Positions 44,858 to 53,569 of a DNA stretch of 64,000 bases are shown piece by piece. The translations under genes and the position numbers were made by a program. How positions within the stretch are numbered: position 1 is the first letter of the stretch; every line of letters starts with the position of its first letter. Source of the stretch: Adhaeribacter rhizoryzae (GTDB lineage Bacteria; Bacteroidota; Bacteroidia; Cytophagales; Hymenobacteraceae); the NCBI RefSeq assembly GCF_008629685.1, contig NZ_VWSF01000002.1:419102-483101 (forward strand), in the 5' to 3' direction. The notes beneath the pieces are model-generated. The model did no database searches, was not told where the DNA came from, and worked only from the letters and a program-made list of their open reading frames with translations.

Positions 44858-45210
44858 GAATATTTATTTTAAATTTTCACCTTTAGAATTTTTATCTTTA
44901 ACTATTCTGACTATTTGTACGTCCACTATTACATGTTAAACCTTTAATCTGATGTGGGATTGCAATTGAATTTAGCCGAAAGTGTATTCCAAATATTACA
45001 CGTTGTTATGATAAATTTATTAGGTAAAAAGTTATTGACTGTCAATAATCTACCATAAACTAAATTCGTGTTTTGTCGTGTCATTTGAGAATCACCTGAC
45101 AAATACATAATATTCTTTTTTAGAATGATACGCGCAGATGCGTGTCACGCGTTGCGTTTCACTTAAAGAGCGTCAGATGGGCTCATGATAAACTATTTAG
45201 TTAAAGTATT
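44858..45210. other. AT-rich spacer between two accessory genes
   Basis: No gene seen. A small GC-rich cluster with acgcg/cgcgt pieces lies near 45128-45165; its meaning is unclear. Confidence 0.4.
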
Positions 45211-45717
45211 CTAATAACTTTTAGGAAGAGAATCAATTACAGGGCTAACTTCAAATCCATAAAGATCATATTCTATTCTCTTCTCATTTATTATTTTAAA
45301 TAATTCAGATACAACCTTTTTATATTTAATCTTATAGTCATATGTTAATTCAATATCTGAATAATAAAGGCCATTTTCTAAAGTTAAATTTTCTTCTCTT
45401 AATAGAATAATAATTTTACAATGAAGAGAAAAATATTCATGGTATAAATTATGAGAAGATGTAAAAAATTCTGTATCAGGTAAAGATGAATGCATTTCTC
45501 TAAGTTGAATATCTGAATATTTTCGATAATCTTTATCCAAAATACGATATTTTTTAGCAATATCAGATAGCCTCATATAATAATCATATTCAACTTTTAA
45601 TGTCCTCTTCCTGAAATCATCATGCTTTGACTTTTTACGGTTATCATTTCTTTCTGTAACTTTGAAAATCCAATAAAAAGAAACAATAGCTGCTATTAGA
45701 AATAAAAATAAAGCCAT
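45211..45717 (-). CDS. Membrane-anchored unknown protein, AT-rich
   Basis: No family recognised. Seen: 168 aa with an N-terminal membrane helix (about 2-18) and a highly charged, tyrosine-rich helical rest lying probably in the cytoplasm. Codon use is AT-rich like the gene at 44126, unlike the GC-richer neighbours, so the two look co-acquired. It is upstream of the HEPN-like gene in the same direction, though 353 bp apart. Confidence 0.65.
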   Translation of the reverse strand: MALFLFLIAAIVSFYWIFKVTERNDNRKKSKHDDFRKRTLKVEYDYYMRLSDIAKKYRILDKDYRKYSDIQLREMHSSLPDTEFFTSSHNLYHEYFSLHCKIIILLREENLTLENGLYYSDIELTYDYKIKYKKVVSELFKIINEKRIEYDLYGFEVSPVIDSLPKSY

Positions 45718-45846
45718 AGTAATAATTAATTTAAATATTAAAGGATATTATGAAAAAATTAGTACTAGGTGTAAAATGGACAAAGGTGAAGCCTGGGAAG
45801 AAATATGTAGTTAGAACTCTTATATTTATTTTCCTAAATAAAAAAA

Positions 45847-47220
45847 CTAGACCATTTTCGGATCTGGATGCACCCACGGCTGCCGGTAAGGGCGGGTGAG
45901 CAGGGCTGTAGCTTCGGAATCGCCGACAATTTCACGTTTAACCGGGTCATACACCAATGGCCTTCCCACTTGCATTGATAAGTTGGCCAAAATACAACTA
46001 GCCGTAGAAATATGCCCTTCTTCTATGTCGGCTACGGGTTTGGTTTTGTTTTTTATGGCCGCCAGGAAATCGAGCATGTGCAGGCGCGTAGCCGGTGCGG
46101 CATTCAGTTCAATGCGTTCTTCGGTTAAATCTTCGGGATATTTTTCTTTTTCGTACACCACATCCTGGTGAATTTTCTGGCCGTCTTTATCCTGCGGAAT
46201 AAAATCGTATTGCATGGTGCTGGCAATTAAGGTGCCTTTGTCGCCGTACAACGTAAACGCCCACGGATATTCCGGATTAGCCGGGGCGCCCCAACTCCGG
46301 TGCTGCCAGACACAATTCAGTCCGTCGTACTCAAACAGCGCCGTTTGGGTATCGGCAATATTGGATTTGCCTTCTTTCTGTACGTAAATGCCACCGGTAG
46401 AACTAATGCGTTTGGGCCAGCCCAATCCTAACATCCACCGCACCGTGTCGAGCATGTGGATGCACATATCGCCCATAATGCCGTTGCCGTATTCCATAAA
46501 AGTACGCCACCACCTAATATGCGGTAGCCCATCGTAAGGTCGTAGCGGAGCCGGTCCTGTCCACATATCATAATCAAAAAACGCGGGTACCGGCTGCGTT
46601 GGCGGATTGCCGTTGTTGCGCATGTGGTAATAACAGCACATTTCTACATGCGATATTTTCCCGAGCAAGCCGGCATCTACTACATTTTTTTTCGCATGAA
46701 TTAAATGCGGGGTGCTTTTGCGTTGGGTACCTACCTGTACTACCCGGTTATATTTGCGGGCAGCTGCTACCATAGCTTCGCCTTCAATTACATCTACGCT
46801 AATGGGTTTTTGTACGTAAACGTGCGCCCCGGCTTTCAAGGCGGCAATAGTTTGCAAGGCATGCCAATGGTCGGGGGTACCAATTAATACAATATCCAGT
46901 TTGTTCTCAGAAAGCAGTTTCCGGTAATCGCTGTACAGGCGCGGCGCTTTGCGGGTTTTTAACCGCTGACTTACCAATTTAGCGGCCTCTTCCAGTTGGT
47001 TCTGATCCGGATCGCAAAGGGCCACTACCTCTACGGGGGCTACTTGTATCAGCCGGAACAAATCGCTTTTGCCGTACCAGCCCGTACCTATTAAACCTAC
47101 CCGGTAGGGTTTTGGGGCTAAACTGCTTAAATCTACTGCCTGGGCACCAATAGCGGTTAAGGCTAGCGAGGCCGTTGCCCCTTTAATAAAATTGCGTCGG
47201 TTAATATTAAAATAGGGCAT
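45847..47220 (-). CDS. Exported Gfo/Idh/MocA-family oxidoreductase
   Basis: Seen: 457 aa starting with a twin-arginine-like signal (N-R-R-N-F-I-K-G near 7-14). The NAD(P)-binding Rossmann fold starts at about 39 (R-V-G-L-I-G-T-G-W-Y-G), K-P-I-S near 136 marks the family E/Q-K-P loop, and the C-terminal alpha/beta domain follows to 457. Known: members oxidise or reduce sugars, inositols or act in retaining glycosidase chemistry; the exported branch is common in Bacteroidota glycan loci. It neighbours a GH43 gene on the same strand (268 bp apart), which supports a sugar role. Confidence 0.92.
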   Translation of the reverse strand: MPYFNINRRNFIKGATASLALTAIGAQAVDLSSLAPKPYRVGLIGTGWYGKSDLFRLIQVAPVEVVALCDPDQNQLEEAAKLVSQRLKTRKAPRLYSDYRKLLSENKLDIVLIGTPDHWHALQTIAALKAGAHVYVQKPISVDVIEGEAMVAAARKYNRVVQVGTQRKSTPHLIHAKKNVVDAGLLGKISHVEMCCYYHMRNNGNPPTQPVPAFFDYDMWTGPAPLRPYDGLPHIRWWRTFMEYGNGIMGDMCIHMLDTVRWMLGLGWPKRISSTGGIYVQKEGKSNIADTQTALFEYDGLNCVWQHRSWGAPANPEYPWAFTLYGDKGTLIASTMQYDFIPQDKDGQKIHQDVVYEKEKYPEDLTEERIELNAAPATRLHMLDFLAAIKNKTKPVADIEEGHISTASCILANLSMQVGRPLVYDPVKREIVGDSEATALLTRPYRQPWVHPDPKMV

Positions 47221-47488
47221 AGTGGCAGATTAACAGAATAAATAATAGGGCAGTGGTAATATTTGGCTAATAAAGGAAATATCCGGATTATTCTAAAGCT
47301 TTTTTGCCGGAGATAAAATCTGCTGGCTAAATTTTTATCGAATATTCTTTGCTAAAATATTATAGGCAAAAGATTAGGTAATGTATTTTAGAGAGTGCTT
47401 TGTTTGATTATCAAAGGTAATAATGACTAAGCCGTTTTGCTCGCCGGTAATAAAACCGGCCAGGGCGGAAGTCATTCAATTTTAAATT

Positions 47489-48637
47489 TTATTTTCCTAA
47501 AGGCAATGGCTTGGGATTGGTGCTGGGGCCCAGTACAACTAACTTTCCGTCTTTCTGAATTTCCATTTTATCGATGAAAACTACCCGGTCTTTACCGGTT
47601 TTGGTTGTGCGGCCGTGGTACACGCAAAACATTTGCTTGCCATCCGGCGAAAACGCAATGCTGTTGTGGCCGGTACCGGTTACATTGCCGCCTTTTTGGG
47701 TATTTTTCTCCAGAACCGGATTATTGGCAGCCTTTTTATATGGGCCTAAAGGGCTTTTGGCAGTAGCATAACCAACCGCATAATTTTCGCCGCCAAAGTG
47801 GTTAGCCGAATACATCATGTAATAAGTGTCGCCGTGTTTAAAGGTGTAAGAGCCTTCGGTCCAGCGGCGGTTTACTTCTTTGGAAGTTACAGAACGGCTT
47901 TCCCATTCGGCCTGGGCATCGTTCATTTTAACGGGTGGGCGCAGCAGCAATACCGATTCGCCAATGGTGCCGCTAAAGTCTGGTTTTAGTTCTATGCCGT
48001 ACACCCAGCTTTCTTCAATCTCGTTATACAAGCCTATTTTCTTAGCCCAATCGGCTACTTCGCTTTGTACCGGGTGCTTGTAGCAACACCTGGAATAATA
48101 TAAATACGTTTTGCCGTTTTTATCGAAATAAACATTGGCATCTATTATCGGGTAGCCCGGGTCGAAAATAGGTTTGTTGCCCATGTCGCGGAAAGGGCCG
48201 GTTGGTTTATCGGCTACGGCCACGCCAATCCGGAAATTTTCAAGTTCTTTGGTAGGATTATCGCGCCATTGGGCGCTGTAAAACATGTAATATTTGTTTT
48301 TAACCCGGTACACTTCTGGTGCCCAAAAAGAGTGAATGCCCCAGGTATCTGGTTTATTACCAAAATATACCTGCCCTTCGTTTTTCCAGTTTACTAAATC
48401 CGGCGAAGAATAAGTTGCAAAACCATCTTTGGCTCCGCCGCCGGTGCCGTACATATAGTAAAGCTTGCTGGGAGCATCGTATAATACATAAGGATCGCCT
48501 AACGAAACGGCCAACGGATTTTTGTATACGCCAACCTTAACGCCTGCGGGTGCAGGAGCTTTTACCTGTCCAAATAAATCCACGCTTGTAATCGAAAATA
48601 AAAGCGCGAAAATAATAATGTTTAATTTATACTGCAT
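47489..48637 (-). CDS. Glycoside hydrolase family 43 enzyme
   Basis: Seen: 382 aa with a signal peptide. The five-bladed propeller of GH43 is indicated by the catalytic set: Asp48 (S-L-G-D-P-Y) as base, Asp166 (P-I-I-D-A-N-V-Y-F-D) as pKa modulator, and Glu261 (W-T-E-G-S-Y) as acid, plus H-S-F-W-A-P-E-V-Y near 102-110 and G-H-N-S-I-A-F-S-P near 328. Known: GH43 enzymes mainly cut arabinose-, xylose- or galactose-containing glycans by inversion. Secreted or periplasmic. Which of these glycans it acts on cannot be told. A hairpin at 48821 separates it from the preceding gene. Confidence 0.93.
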   Translation of the reverse strand: MQYKLNIIIFALLFSITSVDLFGQVKAPAPAGVKVGVYKNPLAVSLGDPYVLYDAPSKLYYMYGTGGGAKDGFATYSSPDLVNWKNEGQVYFGNKPDTWGIHSFWAPEVYRVKNKYYMFYSAQWRDNPTKELENFRIGVAVADKPTGPFRDMGNKPIFDPGYPIIDANVYFDKNGKTYLYYSRCCYKHPVQSEVADWAKKIGLYNEIEESWVYGIELKPDFSGTIGESVLLLRPPVKMNDAQAEWESRSVTSKEVNRRWTEGSYTFKHGDTYYMMYSANHFGGENYAVGYATAKSPLGPYKKAANNPVLEKNTQKGGNVTGTGHNSIAFSPDGKQMFCVYHGRTTKTGKDRVVFIDKMEIQKDGKLVVLGPSTNPKPLPLGK

Positions 48638-48820
48638 CAGTTTAATTTATATTAAATCAAGATAGCTAAATAGAGGGCACCCGAGCGGCTTAATTACAAA
48701 ATGCAAAATCAAAAATTAGCGCCAATTATTCCGGGTAGCTTGTCCCTTGTTTCGGAAGGTCAACTGCAAGCGGTAATTATAAAAATATAGCTGCGAGATT
48801 AATTTCTCTTTAACTAAAAT

Positions 48821-48862
48821 CAGAAAACAGGGCTTGCCTCGGCTTTTGTACCCTGTTTTCTG
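48821..48862 (-). terminator. Terminator-like hairpin after the sorbosone-dehydrogenase-like gene
   Basis: A 12-bp perfect stem (48821-48832 with 48851-48862). Read on the minus strand it follows the gene ending at 48896 and is followed by ATTTTAG. Confidence 0.6.
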
Positions 48863-48895
48863 CTTTATTTAGTTGTTGAAAATATTATTTTGCCT

Positions 48896-50182
48896 TTAGT
48901 TCTTTTTCGCGGTTTCGGTTTTTTTAGCTGAATAAGCAATCCGGAAAATAGTACCTCCCAAGTCATCGGAAACGTACAAAGCGCCATCGGGGCCCTGGGC
49001 CAAACCGCAGGGGCGGTGCTGAATAGGGCCAGTGGGTTGCACCAGGTCTACGCCGGCAAAGTTATCGGCAAATATTTCGTAATCGCCGAATGGTTTTCCG
49101 TTTTTAAACGGCACAAAAGCTACCAAATAACCTTTTTGCAGTTCCGAGGATTTGCCATGAAAAGCAATAAATGCGCCGTTGCGGTATTTTTCCGGAAACA
49201 TGGTGCCGGTATAAAACAATAAGGCATTGGGGCCTAAATGGGCCGGGAAAGCTGCTACGGGGTCTAAGGCTTTTTCGCCGCCGGTTTTTTTACCATCGCC
49301 GCCGTATTCCGGGGTTAGCATTTTTTTCTTTTGCTTGTGGTCGTAATATACGTAAGGCCAGCCACCATCGGCACCGGCCGCTTTAATTTCGAACATGGTT
49401 TCGGCGGGCAGCTCGGCCGAATGCTGGGGCGTGTAATATTGCGGAAATCTTTCGTGAAATTGTCCGCGGCCGTGCATCATGGCAAATAAGGTATTGGTCT
49501 GGTTGTTCCAGTTCAGGCCCACTACGTTTTTTAAACCGGTAGCATAATGCACCGCATCGGCGTAGCTTTGGCTCTTTTTATTGGTTTTAAACTGCCAGAT
49601 GCCACCCACCGAATCCAGGAGCGGACAAGGCATAATGCCTTTGCCGGTATTAGCGTCGAAACAGGTTTCATCCGGAGAACCCACCGTTACGTAAATATTT
49701 CCTTTATTATCGAGCGTAATAGATTTAGATACATCGCGGGTTTTGGCTACCAACCCTTTTACAATTTCTTCCGGCTGATTGGTTTGCGTTACTTCTTCTT
49801 TGGCGTTGAGCGGATAGCGGTAAACACCGGTGTTGGAGGCCGAATACAAATATCCGTTTTTAATAGCTATGCCGGTGCCGGGGTGATCGCCAAAGGCGGT
49901 TTGTTTATCCAGAGTGCCGTTTTTATCGGTATCGCGCAGGTGCAGTATGCCTTTGCCGTCTTTTAATTTCGACAGCTTTACGTATACATCGCCGGTTTTG
50001 CTAACCACCAGGTGGCGGGCAGCGCCTAAGCCATCGGCTACAATGGTGGCCGAAAAGCCTGGTGCAAGTTTAAGATTAGCTTTTTGCGGTACGGGACCGA
50101 GGTTGGGATTAATGGCGGTAAAACCTGTAGCGCCGCCCAGCATGGCCAGAACACAGGCAGCCCAGAGTAGTGGTTTTTTCAT
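48896..50182 (-). CDS. Sorbosone/glucose dehydrogenase-like beta-propeller protein
   Basis: Seen: 428 aa with a signal peptide. A six-bladed propeller of the L-sorbosone/PQQ-glucose dehydrogenase type is indicated by L-K-L-A-P-G-F-S-A-T near 38-47, D-K-N-G-T-L-D-K (EF-hand-like, near 86-94), S-P-D-E-T-C near 168, H-R-P-C-G-L-A-Q-G-P-D-G-A-L-Y-V-S-D-D near 390-409. Known: relatives oxidise sugars using PQQ in the periplasm, but many family members have no proven activity. No partner gene within the operon; single minus-strand gene. Confidence 0.85.
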   Translation of the reverse strand: MKKPLLWAACVLAMLGGATGFTAINPNLGPVPQKANLKLAPGFSATIVADGLGAARHLVVSKTGDVYVKLSKLKDGKGILHLRDTDKNGTLDKQTAFGDHPGTGIAIKNGYLYSASNTGVYRYPLNAKEEVTQTNQPEEIVKGLVAKTRDVSKSITLDNKGNIYVTVGSPDETCFDANTGKGIMPCPLLDSVGGIWQFKTNKKSQSYADAVHYATGLKNVVGLNWNNQTNTLFAMMHGRGQFHERFPQYYTPQHSAELPAETMFEIKAAGADGGWPYVYYDHKQKKKMLTPEYGGDGKKTGGEKALDPVAAFPAHLGPNALLFYTGTMFPEKYRNGAFIAFHGKSSELQKGYLVAFVPFKNGKPFGDYEIFADNFAGVDLVQPTGPIQHRPCGLAQGPDGALYVSDDLGGTIFRIAYSAKKTETAKKN

Positions 50183-50489
50183 GTAACAACTTGTGGTAAA
50201 TGGTTAATTTTTCCGTTGGCGAGCCAGTTCGGAAGCCTTAATATTAAGCATAAAATAATTAATATTTATAAAGGCAATAAATCGAATTTACTGCACTGAA
50301 CTTAATTTTTACATAAGCGTGAATTGGTAAATGATTTTTGTACCCGTTCAGTTAATTATAATGCTTCTAAAAAATAATCGTTAACCTGCTTCATTAAACT
50401 ATTATTATTTGGGCATTGCGCTTAAAATATTGCAGTTATGTTGTGCCTGTCGAAATAGCTGAATTTATTTTCTCGTAGTTTTAATAGAT

Positions 50490-50511
50490 CCTTCGACAAA
50501 CTCAGGATGAC
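50490..50511. repeat. Fragment resembling a widespread interspersed repeat
   Basis: The run ccttcgacaaactcaggatga and its following cc resemble a short palindromic repeat found scattered in many bacterial genomes. Its inverted partner is not complete here. Confidence 0.4.
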
Positions 50512-50584
50512 CCAGTAGCAAACACTTAAGCGCAAGTTTCGTTTTATCAAGGTATTATTCAGGCTTTGATAGCTGATGACAATA

Positions 50585-50618
50585 AAAAACCGCTACCGGA
50601 TAAAAGGCAGCGGTTTTT
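50585..50618. terminator. Terminator hairpin after the pirin gene
   Basis: A 10-bp perfect stem (50585-50594 with 50609-50618) with A/T runs on both sides. It probably stops the minus-strand transcript of the pirin gene ending at 50668. Confidence 0.75.
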
Positions 50619-50667
50619 GTTTTTTAAGAAAATCCGGCTTTATAAGCTTCCTATGGGTTATTTGAAT

Positions 50668-51528
50668 CTAATCTTGCCAAATACCAAATTTACCTTCCTG
50701 GTAATCCTGGTAAGCTTCCTGAATTTCTTTTTCCGAATTCATCACAAATGGGCCGTAAGCTACAACCGGTTCGTTGAAAGGTTGCGCGTGGCCAAATAAT
50801 ATGATGCTGTCGGTAGTTGCTTCAATAATAAGGTCTTCCGCGTCTTGGTTAAATTCTACGAGGTTAAGCTTGGTTACCGTTTGGCCGTTAATATTTAATT
50901 CGCCCCGAACCACGTACAGGAAAATAGTGTGCGTTGCGGGTATCTGGGTGGTTAGTTTGCCACCAACTTTAAAGTACACGGTGTATAACTGAATATCGGT
51001 TAAAGATTGAATAGACGCGGGCACATCCTCCCACCGGCCCGAGACTACATCAAGAATAACTTTGCCTTCATCCAGCGTAATTTTAGGAATATCTTCTTTC
51101 TGTAAACCAATATAGTTGGGTTCGGTCATTTTGTAGCGGGCGGGCAGGTTTACCCAAAGCTGCAATATTTCCAGGTCGCCACCATTCGCCATAAATTCAT
51201 CCGACGAAACTTCGGCGTGAATCAGGCCCCGGCCGGCTGTCATCCACTGAATGCCACCCGCTTTTATGGTACTTTCGTAGCCACCTGTGTCTTTGTGCAT
51301 AATATCGCCTGCCAGAATAAAAGTAACGGTTTCGAAGCCCCGGTGCGGGTGCGGACCAAAAGGTAAACCGCTGTTGCGGGCCGGATATTGCTGCGGACCG
51401 TGGTGGTTCAGGAACAGGAAAGGATCGAGTTCACCAATTTCGAGGGCGGGCGTAGGCAAGGCACGGTAGGTTACCAGATTGCCAATGGGTGCCGAAACAG
51501 CTTTATGTATTTTCTTGATGCTTCTCAT
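50668..51528 (-). CDS. Pirin-family cupin protein
   Basis: Seen: 286 aa, a bicupin. The N-terminal cupin carries the metal ligands in G-P-H-P-H-R-G-F-E (near 61-69) and the further H and E positions in I-M-H-K-D and H-A-E-V-S-S-D-E (near 77-110). Known: pirins bind iron; some act as quercetinase-like dioxygenases, others in redox signalling. It lies next to a nitroreductase on the same strand, 95 bp after it, with a hairpin between, so it may belong to the same TetR-linked stress set. Confidence 0.92.
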   Translation of the reverse strand: MRSIKKIHKAVSAPIGNLVTYRALPTPALEIGELDPFLFLNHHGPQQYPARNSGLPFGPHPHRGFETVTFILAGDIMHKDTGGYESTIKAGGIQWMTAGRGLIHAEVSSDEFMANGGDLEILQLWVNLPARYKMTEPNYIGLQKEDIPKITLDEGKVILDVVSGRWEDVPASIQSLTDIQLYTVYFKVGGKLTTQIPATHTIFLYVVRGELNINGQTVTKLNLVEFNQDAEDLIIEATTDSIILFGHAQPFNEPVVAYGPFVMNSEKEIQEAYQDYQEGKFGIWQD

Positions 51529-51554
51529 TATTTAAAGTTTTTATTTTTAGTTTA

Positions 51555-51604
51555 AAAGAAAAGAGTCTTCTGGATTAAAGTTAATCCCAAAGACTCTTTT
51601 CTTT
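51555..51604. terminator. Hairpin between nitroreductase and pirin genes
   Basis: A 15-bp perfect stem (51555-51569 with 51590-51604). It lies after the nitroreductase stop on the minus strand and could terminate it, or act in the pirin leader. There is no strong T run. Confidence 0.6.
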
Positions 51605-51623
51605 AACATAAATTAAAGTTAAA

Positions 51624-52265
51624 TTAAGCTACTTGTTGCAGGTGCAGAAAAAATCCTTCTTTTTCGCGGCGCACCTTTTTCTGGCTAGCCAACCAATCGT
51701 TTTCGGTATCGCGGTAACCCAGCGGCAGTAAAGTTACACTACGCAAACCTTTTTCTTTCAGGTTCAGCAGTTCGTCGAGGGCAGCGGCATTAAAGCCTTC
51801 CATGGGCGTAGCATCTACTTGTTCGGTAGCCGCTGCGGCAATAGCTGTTCCGAAAGCAATATAAGCCTGGCGGGCGGCCCATTGGTAATTTTGTTCTTGC
51901 GTGTTGTGGTGGGCAATGCCCAGCAAAATATTTTTAAAGCCATCCAGCGACTCTAAGGTAACGCCGCGCGTTTCAGCGGTATTATTAATGTAGTCGTTTA
52001 CCTGCGCTTCCGAAATATTATCCCAGGCCGCAAAAACCAGCAGGTGCGAGGCTTCCACAATCTGCGGCTGGTTATTGGCTACCCGCTGAATTTCTTTTCG
52101 CAGGTCTTCGTCTTCAATTACCAAAACGGAGTAAGGCTGCAAACCCATAGAAGAAGGTGCTAACCGGGTTGCTTCTAATATATTATCTATTTTTTGTTGG
52201 GGTACTTTTTGGCCATTCATACGTTTGGCAGCATAGCGCCAGTTTAAAGCCTGTATTAAATCCAT
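51624..52265 (-). CDS. Nitroreductase-family NAD(P)H oxidoreductase
   Basis: Seen: 213 aa with the FMN-binding nitroreductase fold: L-N-W-R-Y-A-A-K-R-M near 7-16, A-P-S-S-M-G-L-Q-P-Y-S near 36-46, and A-Y-I-A-F-G-T-A-I-A-A-A near 129-140. Known: NfsB-type enzymes reduce nitro compounds and quinones using NAD(P)H. The tetR gene lies just upstream on the same strand, and a 21-bp sequence identical to one before tetR precedes this gene (52335-52355). Regulation by that TetR is therefore likely. Confidence 0.93.
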   Translation of the reverse strand: MDLIQALNWRYAAKRMNGQKVPQQKIDNILEATRLAPSSMGLQPYSVLVIEDEDLRKEIQRVANNQPQIVEASHLLVFAAWDNISEAQVNDYINNTAETRGVTLESLDGFKNILLGIAHHNTQEQNYQWAARQAYIAFGTAIAAAATEQVDATPMEGFNAAALDELLNLKEKGLRSVTLLPLGYRDTENDWLASQKKVRREKEGFFLHLQQVA

Positions 52266-52334
52266 AGTTCTAATAATAAATATTTATGTGTTTGTTTTTT
52301 TAAGTAATTAGGTGAAAAAAATATGTACGTTATA

Positions 52335-52355
52335 AATTATAACAGTGTTAACAAA
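52335..52355 (-). promoter_or_regulatory. Putative TetR operator before the nitroreductase gene
   Basis: The 21-bp run aattataacagtgttaac plus aaa is identical to 53055-53075 and contains the dyad taaca-g-tgtta. It lies 70 bp before the nitroreductase start. Confidence 0.75.
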
Positions 52356-52438
52356 GATACAAAAAAAATAGTTGAATTAAATGCCGTTATTTTGGATAAA
52401 GCCCCCGCAAACTCTTAAACATAAAACTACTTAACCTT

Positions 52439-53041
52439 TTAGTCCTGAATATTTTTAATAAATCCGCGTACGGCATCTTCCAAAACCAGTTCGTGTAAGC
52501 TATCCGGACAAGCTGTACGTTCTACCATGTTAATAGAAACCAAGCCGTGCAGCATCGACCAGAAGGTATGAAATTTTAAGAAAGAATCCGTTTCGGCATT
52601 TTTGCTGTTGGTGATCAAATTTTTTACCGCGCCATGCAGTAAATCGGTGAATTTACTTAACTCCGGAACTTGCCGCACTTTTTCGCAGGTAGGCATGCCT
52701 AACCCGTACATAAGCTGGTAATATTCTTTATTTTGAAAGGCAAAATGCCAGTAAGCTTTGGCCATGAGCATTAATCCTGCTGCCGGATTTTTTTCTTGCG
52801 CTCCAGATTCATCCAACGCGTTATTTAATTTCCGGAAACCTTCTTTCGTAAACTCCTGCAAAATTGCATCTTTGTTTTCGAAGTGGCTGTAAATTACCGG
52901 TACACTGTATTCAATGGCATCGGCAATTTTCCGGATCGAAAGCGATTGCCAGCCTTCTTCCTGCACCAAAGCCCAGGCCGCCCGCAAAATGCCATCCCGC
53001 ACTTCCTCCCGTTGTCTTTGTTTTCGTTCTACAATGCCCAT
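52439..53041 (-). CDS. TetR/AcrR-family transcriptional regulator
   Basis: Seen: 200 aa. N-terminal helix-turn-helix: R-D-G-I-L-R-A-A near 17-24, then S-I-R-K-I-A-D-A-I-E-Y-S-V-P-V-I-Y-S-H-F near 39-58, the typical TetR DNA-recognition region. The rest is the ligand-binding helical domain. Known: TetR proteins repress until a small molecule binds. The identical dyad sequences 13-34 bp before its own start and 70 bp before the nitroreductase gene suggest it represses itself and the nitroreductase, possibly in response to an electrophile or quinone. Confidence 0.95.
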   Translation of the reverse strand: MGIVERKQRQREEVRDGILRAAWALVQEEGWQSLSIRKIADAIEYSVPVIYSHFENKDAILQEFTKEGFRKLNNALDESGAQEKNPAAGLMLMAKAYWHFAFQNKEYYQLMYGLGMPTCEKVRQVPELSKFTDLLHGAVKNLITNSKNAETDSFLKFHTFWSMLHGLVSINMVERTACPDSLHELVLEDAVRGFIKNIQD

Positions 53042-53054
53042 TATTTTTGTTATT

Positions 53055-53075
53055 AATTATAACAGTGTTAACAAA
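53055..53075 (-). promoter_or_regulatory. Putative TetR operator before tetR (autoregulation)
   Basis: Identical 21 bp to 52335-52355, including the taaca-g-tgtta dyad, starting 14 bp before the tetR start codon. Two exact copies beside a TetR gene are unlikely by chance. Confidence 0.75.
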
Positions 53076-53569
53076 ATCAGTGCCAATAAGGTTTAATAAT
53101 TTATTATTGTTAAACTTATAATATTAAATATTCTATACTTAGTGGGTAAGTTAAATAAAAATATGATTACCAGATTACGCTTATCAGAATTCTTTTGCAA
53201 TACACCTGTTTATTGCCGCAAAATGAGGTGAAAATTAGCAAAATCATTAAAACCAGCTTCGTAACAAAAATAGCGTTAAGATTTCAGCACGTGTTTTAAC
53301 AACTGTCGGGCAGCAGCGCTTATTAAAAATATATACTGAGCAAAATATTGCAGCGGACATTGTGGCAGTTAGGTGGTTTACTAATACAAACCTGAGTAAG
53401 AGCTTTCGTGTTACCTTTCGCAACCGCTATTAGCAACAGTAAAGCATTATTAAGTGCTGTTGCCGGCAGAATAATTTTTTATATTGCCACATCATATTTA
53501 AAACTGAAACCGGGTTTACCCTTAATACCTAATATAGCGCTAAACCTTAATTTATATTGATAAAACAGA
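53076..53569. other. Non-coding stretch, possible gene remnant
   Basis: AT-rich and without an intact gene. The open frame 53281-53433 may be a decayed AraC-type helix-turn-helix end (listed separately). The promoter of the cupin gene at 53570 must lie at its right end. Confidence 0.45.
53281..53433 (+). pseudogene. Possible remnant of an AraC-family C-terminus
   Basis: The frame translates with R-L-L-K-I-Y-T-E-Q-N-I-A-A-D-I-V-A-V and then N-L-S-K-S-F-R-V-T-F-R-N-R-Y before a stop, which resembles the last helix-turn-helix of AraC proteins. Nothing intact precedes it. Weak evidence. Confidence 0.25.

Larger units (their letters stand above)
50183..50667. other. Intergenic stretch with a repeat fragment and terminator
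   Basis: No gene. It carries the promoter side of the beta-propeller gene, a cttcgacaaactcaggatgac-type repeat fragment near 50490-50511, and the hairpin at 50585. Confidence 0.5.

Noticed and set aside
45128..45165. GC-rich cluster with acgcg/cgcgt pieces in AT-rich DNA, possible small RNA
   Set aside because: No stable long stem or T run could be drawn; too short and irregular to call.
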